Shown here: piece by piece, positions 61,757-64,000 of the stretch | Position numbering within the stretch: position 1 is the stretch's first letter | Layout of the letters: each line of letters starts with the position of its first letter | Assembly (NCBI GenBank): GCA_943788365.1 | Contig: CALSPZ010000001.1 | Span: 434,001-498,000, forward strand | Direction: 5' to 3' | Length of the DNA: 64,000 nt | Source of the DNA: CAJQGY01 sp905478015 | GTDB taxonomy: Bacteria > Pseudomonadota > Gammaproteobacteria > Magnimaribacterales > D2472 | Program-made: the position numbers and the translations under genes | The notes under the pieces: generated by a model | The model's input: the letters and a program-made list of their open reading frames with translations, nothing else | Databases searched by the model: none | Told to the model about the DNA's origin: nothing

Positions 61757-63979
61757 TTATGCTTTGAACTTTAACCTTGTTTGATGAAGTATAGGCTCAG
61801 TGTAACCACTTGGCTGAAGCCTGCCTTCGATTGCCAAACTGCATGAAGCCTGAAATGCAAGTCCATCAAAAAGTGGTGACATATTATTGTAGCTATCATC
61901 GTTACTATTTTGGTCATCAACTGTTTTAGCCATTTTTTTCATTGCTTCGATCACCTGATCTTTGTCAATGAGATTATGATGTAGCCAGTTTGCTATATGC
62001 TGGCTCGATATTCGGCAAGTTGCTCTATCTTCCATTAAGCCGACATTGTTAATATCTGGTACCTTAGAGCAGCCAACCCCCTGATCGACCCATCGAACAA
62101 CATAGCCTAGAATTCCTTGACAGTTATTTTCAAGTTCAAATTGAATCTGCTCTTTGGATAGTTCCATTGGATTAGAGTGAACGGGAATATCTAAAATAGA
62201 ATTAAGATCAGCCTTGGCTCTTTCCTTTATCTTGGTCTGCTCATCAGAAACTAATATTTGATGATAGTGAATTGCGTGCAATGAAGCCGCGGTTGGAGAA
62301 GGCACCCAGGCACAATTTGCACCTGCTTTGGGGTGAGCAGTTTTGGTTTCATACATTCCAAGCATCTCATCTGGCATTGGCCACATTCCCTTACCTATTT
62401 GAGCCCTTCCTTGAAAACCAGTCTCGAGACCAATGTCAACATTCCAATCTTCGTATGAGGCTATCCAGTTATGAAGTTTGATATCACCTTTTGGAATCAT
62501 TGGTCCAGCTTCCATACTGGTATGTATCTCATCACCAGTCCTGTCTAAGAAGCCTGTATTTATAAAAATTACTCTTTCTTTGGCAACCTCAATACATTCT
62601 TTTAGATTAACGGTTGTTCGCCTCTCCTCATCCATAATGCCAATTTTGACAGTATTATGGTCAATGTTAAGAGCTTTCTCCACTGCAGCAAAAAGATCGC
62701 AGGTGAACTTTACTTCCTCAGGTCCATGCATTTTTGGTTTAACTATATAAACACTTCCTGTTCTAGAGTTCTGATACTTTCCTTTATTGTCCAAATCATG
62801 TTTTGCAATACATATGGTAAACATAGCGTCCATTATCCCTTCCGGGACCTCATTACCATGCCTATCAATCACACCGGGGTTAGTCATAAGGTGGCCAACG
62901 TTCCTCACAAGCATAGTACTTCTTCCCGGAAGAACTAAATTAGTGCCATCCTTAGAGATATATTCTCTATCAGGACTGAGCTCCCTTGTTAGTGATTTAC
63001 CATTTTTAACAAATGTATCAGTTAGATCTCCTTTCATAAGACCTAACCAATTCCTATAAACAAGCGCTTTGTCTTCTCCATCAACAGCGGCAACTGAATC
63101 CTCGCAATCCTGAATAGTAGTGATTGCTGATTCTATCAAAATATCTTTTATTCCTGCAGGATCTGTTTTACCAATCGGATGAGATCTATCTATTTGTATC
63201 TCAAAATGTAAATTATTATTTTTGTACAGCAAGCCAAGTGAATCATTGCCATTATCAACATATCCCTGATATTGATCTTGATTGATTAAGAAAGATGATG
63301 AGCCATCTGCTAGCTGAGCTAAAATATTACCGTTAGCAAATTCAAAACTGATAACGTTCTTGTATGAGCCATTCTCTAAAGGCACAGTCTCATCAAGAAA
63401 GTTTTTAGAAAAAGCTATAACCCTGTCCCCTCTTTTAGGATTGTAACCACCATCCTTGTGTGCTCCATTCTCCTCTGAAATCATATCTGTTCCATATAGA
63501 GCATCGTAAAGACTTCCCCATCTAGCATTAGCAGCATTAAGAGCAAACCTTGCATTCATAACAGGCACTACAAGCTGAGGGCCAGCTATAGTTTTTATTT
63601 CCGGATCTACATTTTCAGTTGAAATTGTAAAATCTTTGGCCCTTGTCGCAATATAGCCTATTTCCTCTAAAAAGCTTTTATACTCATCATGGTTATGGTT
63701 TTGGCTTTTTCTGCTAATATGCCATTCATCAATAAGTTTTTGAATTTTCTCTCTTTTTTCTAATAAGGCTTTATTTCTTGGAGAAAAAGTGTCAATAATT
63801 CTTTCAAAACTCACCCAAAAATCTTCTGCTGTAATACCTAAACCTGGAAGAATCTCATCCTCTAATACATTTTTAATATCAGATGAAATTTTTAATTTAA
63901 GTCCTTTTTTAGAACTTTGATTATTACCAGAATCATTAGAGTTAATAAAAATTGATTTTAATTTTTTAAATATATTCAT
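61757..63979 (-). CDS. glcB: Malate synthase G
   Basis: 740-residue monomeric malate synthase G, condensing glyoxylate with acetyl-CoA to malate (glyoxylate bypass/glycolate use). Conserved GLGITAEDFWVSFERIID, HFEIQIDRSHPIGKTDP, IMDEERRTTVNLKECI and NTGFLDRTGDEIHTSMEAGPM segments are present, the last around the catalytic region. The N-terminus has an extra about 28 residues before the part matching E. coli GlcB. ATG at 63979 chosen; a TTG 3 bp upstream is possible. Isocitrate lyase or glycolate oxidase are not in the window. Followed by DUF1330. Confidence 0.96.
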   Translation of the reverse strand: MNIFKKLKSIFINSNDSGNNQSSKKGLKLKISSDIKNVLEDEILPGLGITAEDFWVSFERIIDTFSPRNKALLEKREKIQKLIDEWHISRKSQNHNHDEYKSFLEEIGYIATRAKDFTISTENVDPEIKTIAGPQLVVPVMNARFALNAANARWGSLYDALYGTDMISEENGAHKDGGYNPKRGDRVIAFSKNFLDETVPLENGSYKNVISFEFANGNILAQLADGSSSFLINQDQYQGYVDNGNDSLGLLYKNNNLHFEIQIDRSHPIGKTDPAGIKDILIESAITTIQDCEDSVAAVDGEDKALVYRNWLGLMKGDLTDTFVKNGKSLTRELSPDREYISKDGTNLVLPGRSTMLVRNVGHLMTNPGVIDRHGNEVPEGIMDAMFTICIAKHDLDNKGKYQNSRTGSVYIVKPKMHGPEEVKFTCDLFAAVEKALNIDHNTVKIGIMDEERRTTVNLKECIEVAKERVIFINTGFLDRTGDEIHTSMEAGPMIPKGDIKLHNWIASYEDWNVDIGLETGFQGRAQIGKGMWPMPDEMLGMYETKTAHPKAGANCAWVPSPTAASLHAIHYHQILVSDEQTKIKERAKADLNSILDIPVHSNPMELSKEQIQFELENNCQGILGYVVRWVDQGVGCSKVPDINNVGLMEDRATCRISSQHIANWLHHNLIDKDQVIEAMKKMAKTVDDQNSNDDSYNNMSPLFDGLAFQASCSLAIEGRLQPSGYTEPILHQTRLKFKA

Positions 63980-64000
63980 CAAAAAATTATATAACAGAAA

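Noticed and set aside
1..64000. Mobile elements, CRISPR arrays, phage or integration sites
   Set aside because: No transposase, integrase, phage structural gene or regularly spaced repeat was seen; the solitary tRNA-Gly has no adjacent integrase or duplicated 3' end.

Overview
The window looks like a chromosome segment of a streamlined, AT-rich (about one third GC by eye) marine gammaproteobacterium, with SAR86-type organisms a reasonable guess. Support comes from short or overlapping intergenic gaps, a homodimeric AceE-type pyruvate dehydrogenase, a HexR regulator with HexR-like operators, a complete general secretory pathway (Gsp) operon, Na+-linked transport and a Na+-pumping oxaloacetate decarboxylase. 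Taxonomy is inferred; there is no rRNA here. I saw no insertion sequence, phage, CRISPR array or integrase.

Left part (1-5.7 kb): the 3' end of an epoxide hydrolase, an outer-membrane porin, a beta-propeller phytase, a TetR regulator, an aquaporin and a PitA-type phosphate transporter. Two Pho-box-like direct repeats lie upstream of the porin and pitA. 5.7-17.6 kb: on the minus strand, phoB and phoR are followed by gspCDEFGHIJKLM. The T2SS prepilin peptidase is elsewhere (22.8 kb), at the end of a coupled + strand run of acyl-CoA ligase, gamma-glutamyltransferase, a 29-residue membrane microprotein and gspO. 23.6-30.6 kb: tRNA-Gly(UCC), an orphan lipoprotein, a PhoD-like phosphatase, a 36-residue small protein divergent from a flavoprotein/FeS-photolyase pair, a secreted alpha/beta hydrolase, a CinA-like/nucleotidyltransferase fusion and bL33.

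30.6-51.9 kb is the centrepiece: one minus-strand run of 12 genes with gaps of at most 44 bp. The order is aceE-aceF-zwf-edd-eda-SSS symporter-GH3-glk-GH149-like phosphorylase-GH17-GH-A glycosidase-GPH symporter-GH17. It reads as a laminarin (beta-1,3-glucan) catabolic pathway joined to Entner-Doudoroff and pyruvate dehydrogenase, headed by a HexR-like operator and divergent hexR. Correction to the count: including both aceE and the last GH17 the run has 13 genes. 52.8-56.6 kb holds the companion operon gap-pyk-marC-pgl, with a second HexR-like palindrome just upstream of gap. oadGAB diverges from gap.

60.0-60.3 kb, the only gene-free stretch above 300 bp, holds a candidate structured small RNA on the minus strand, with its own promoter, three internal hairpins, a strong terminator and six ANGGA motifs, as in CsrB/RsmZ RNAs. 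The right end carries an indoleamine 2,3-dioxygenase homologue, a DUF1330 protein and malate synthase G.

Together the genes describe a cell that scavenges phosphate (porin, phytase, PhoD, PhoBR, possibly T2SS) and degrades algal beta-glucan through a dedicated route to pyruvate and acetyl-CoA.
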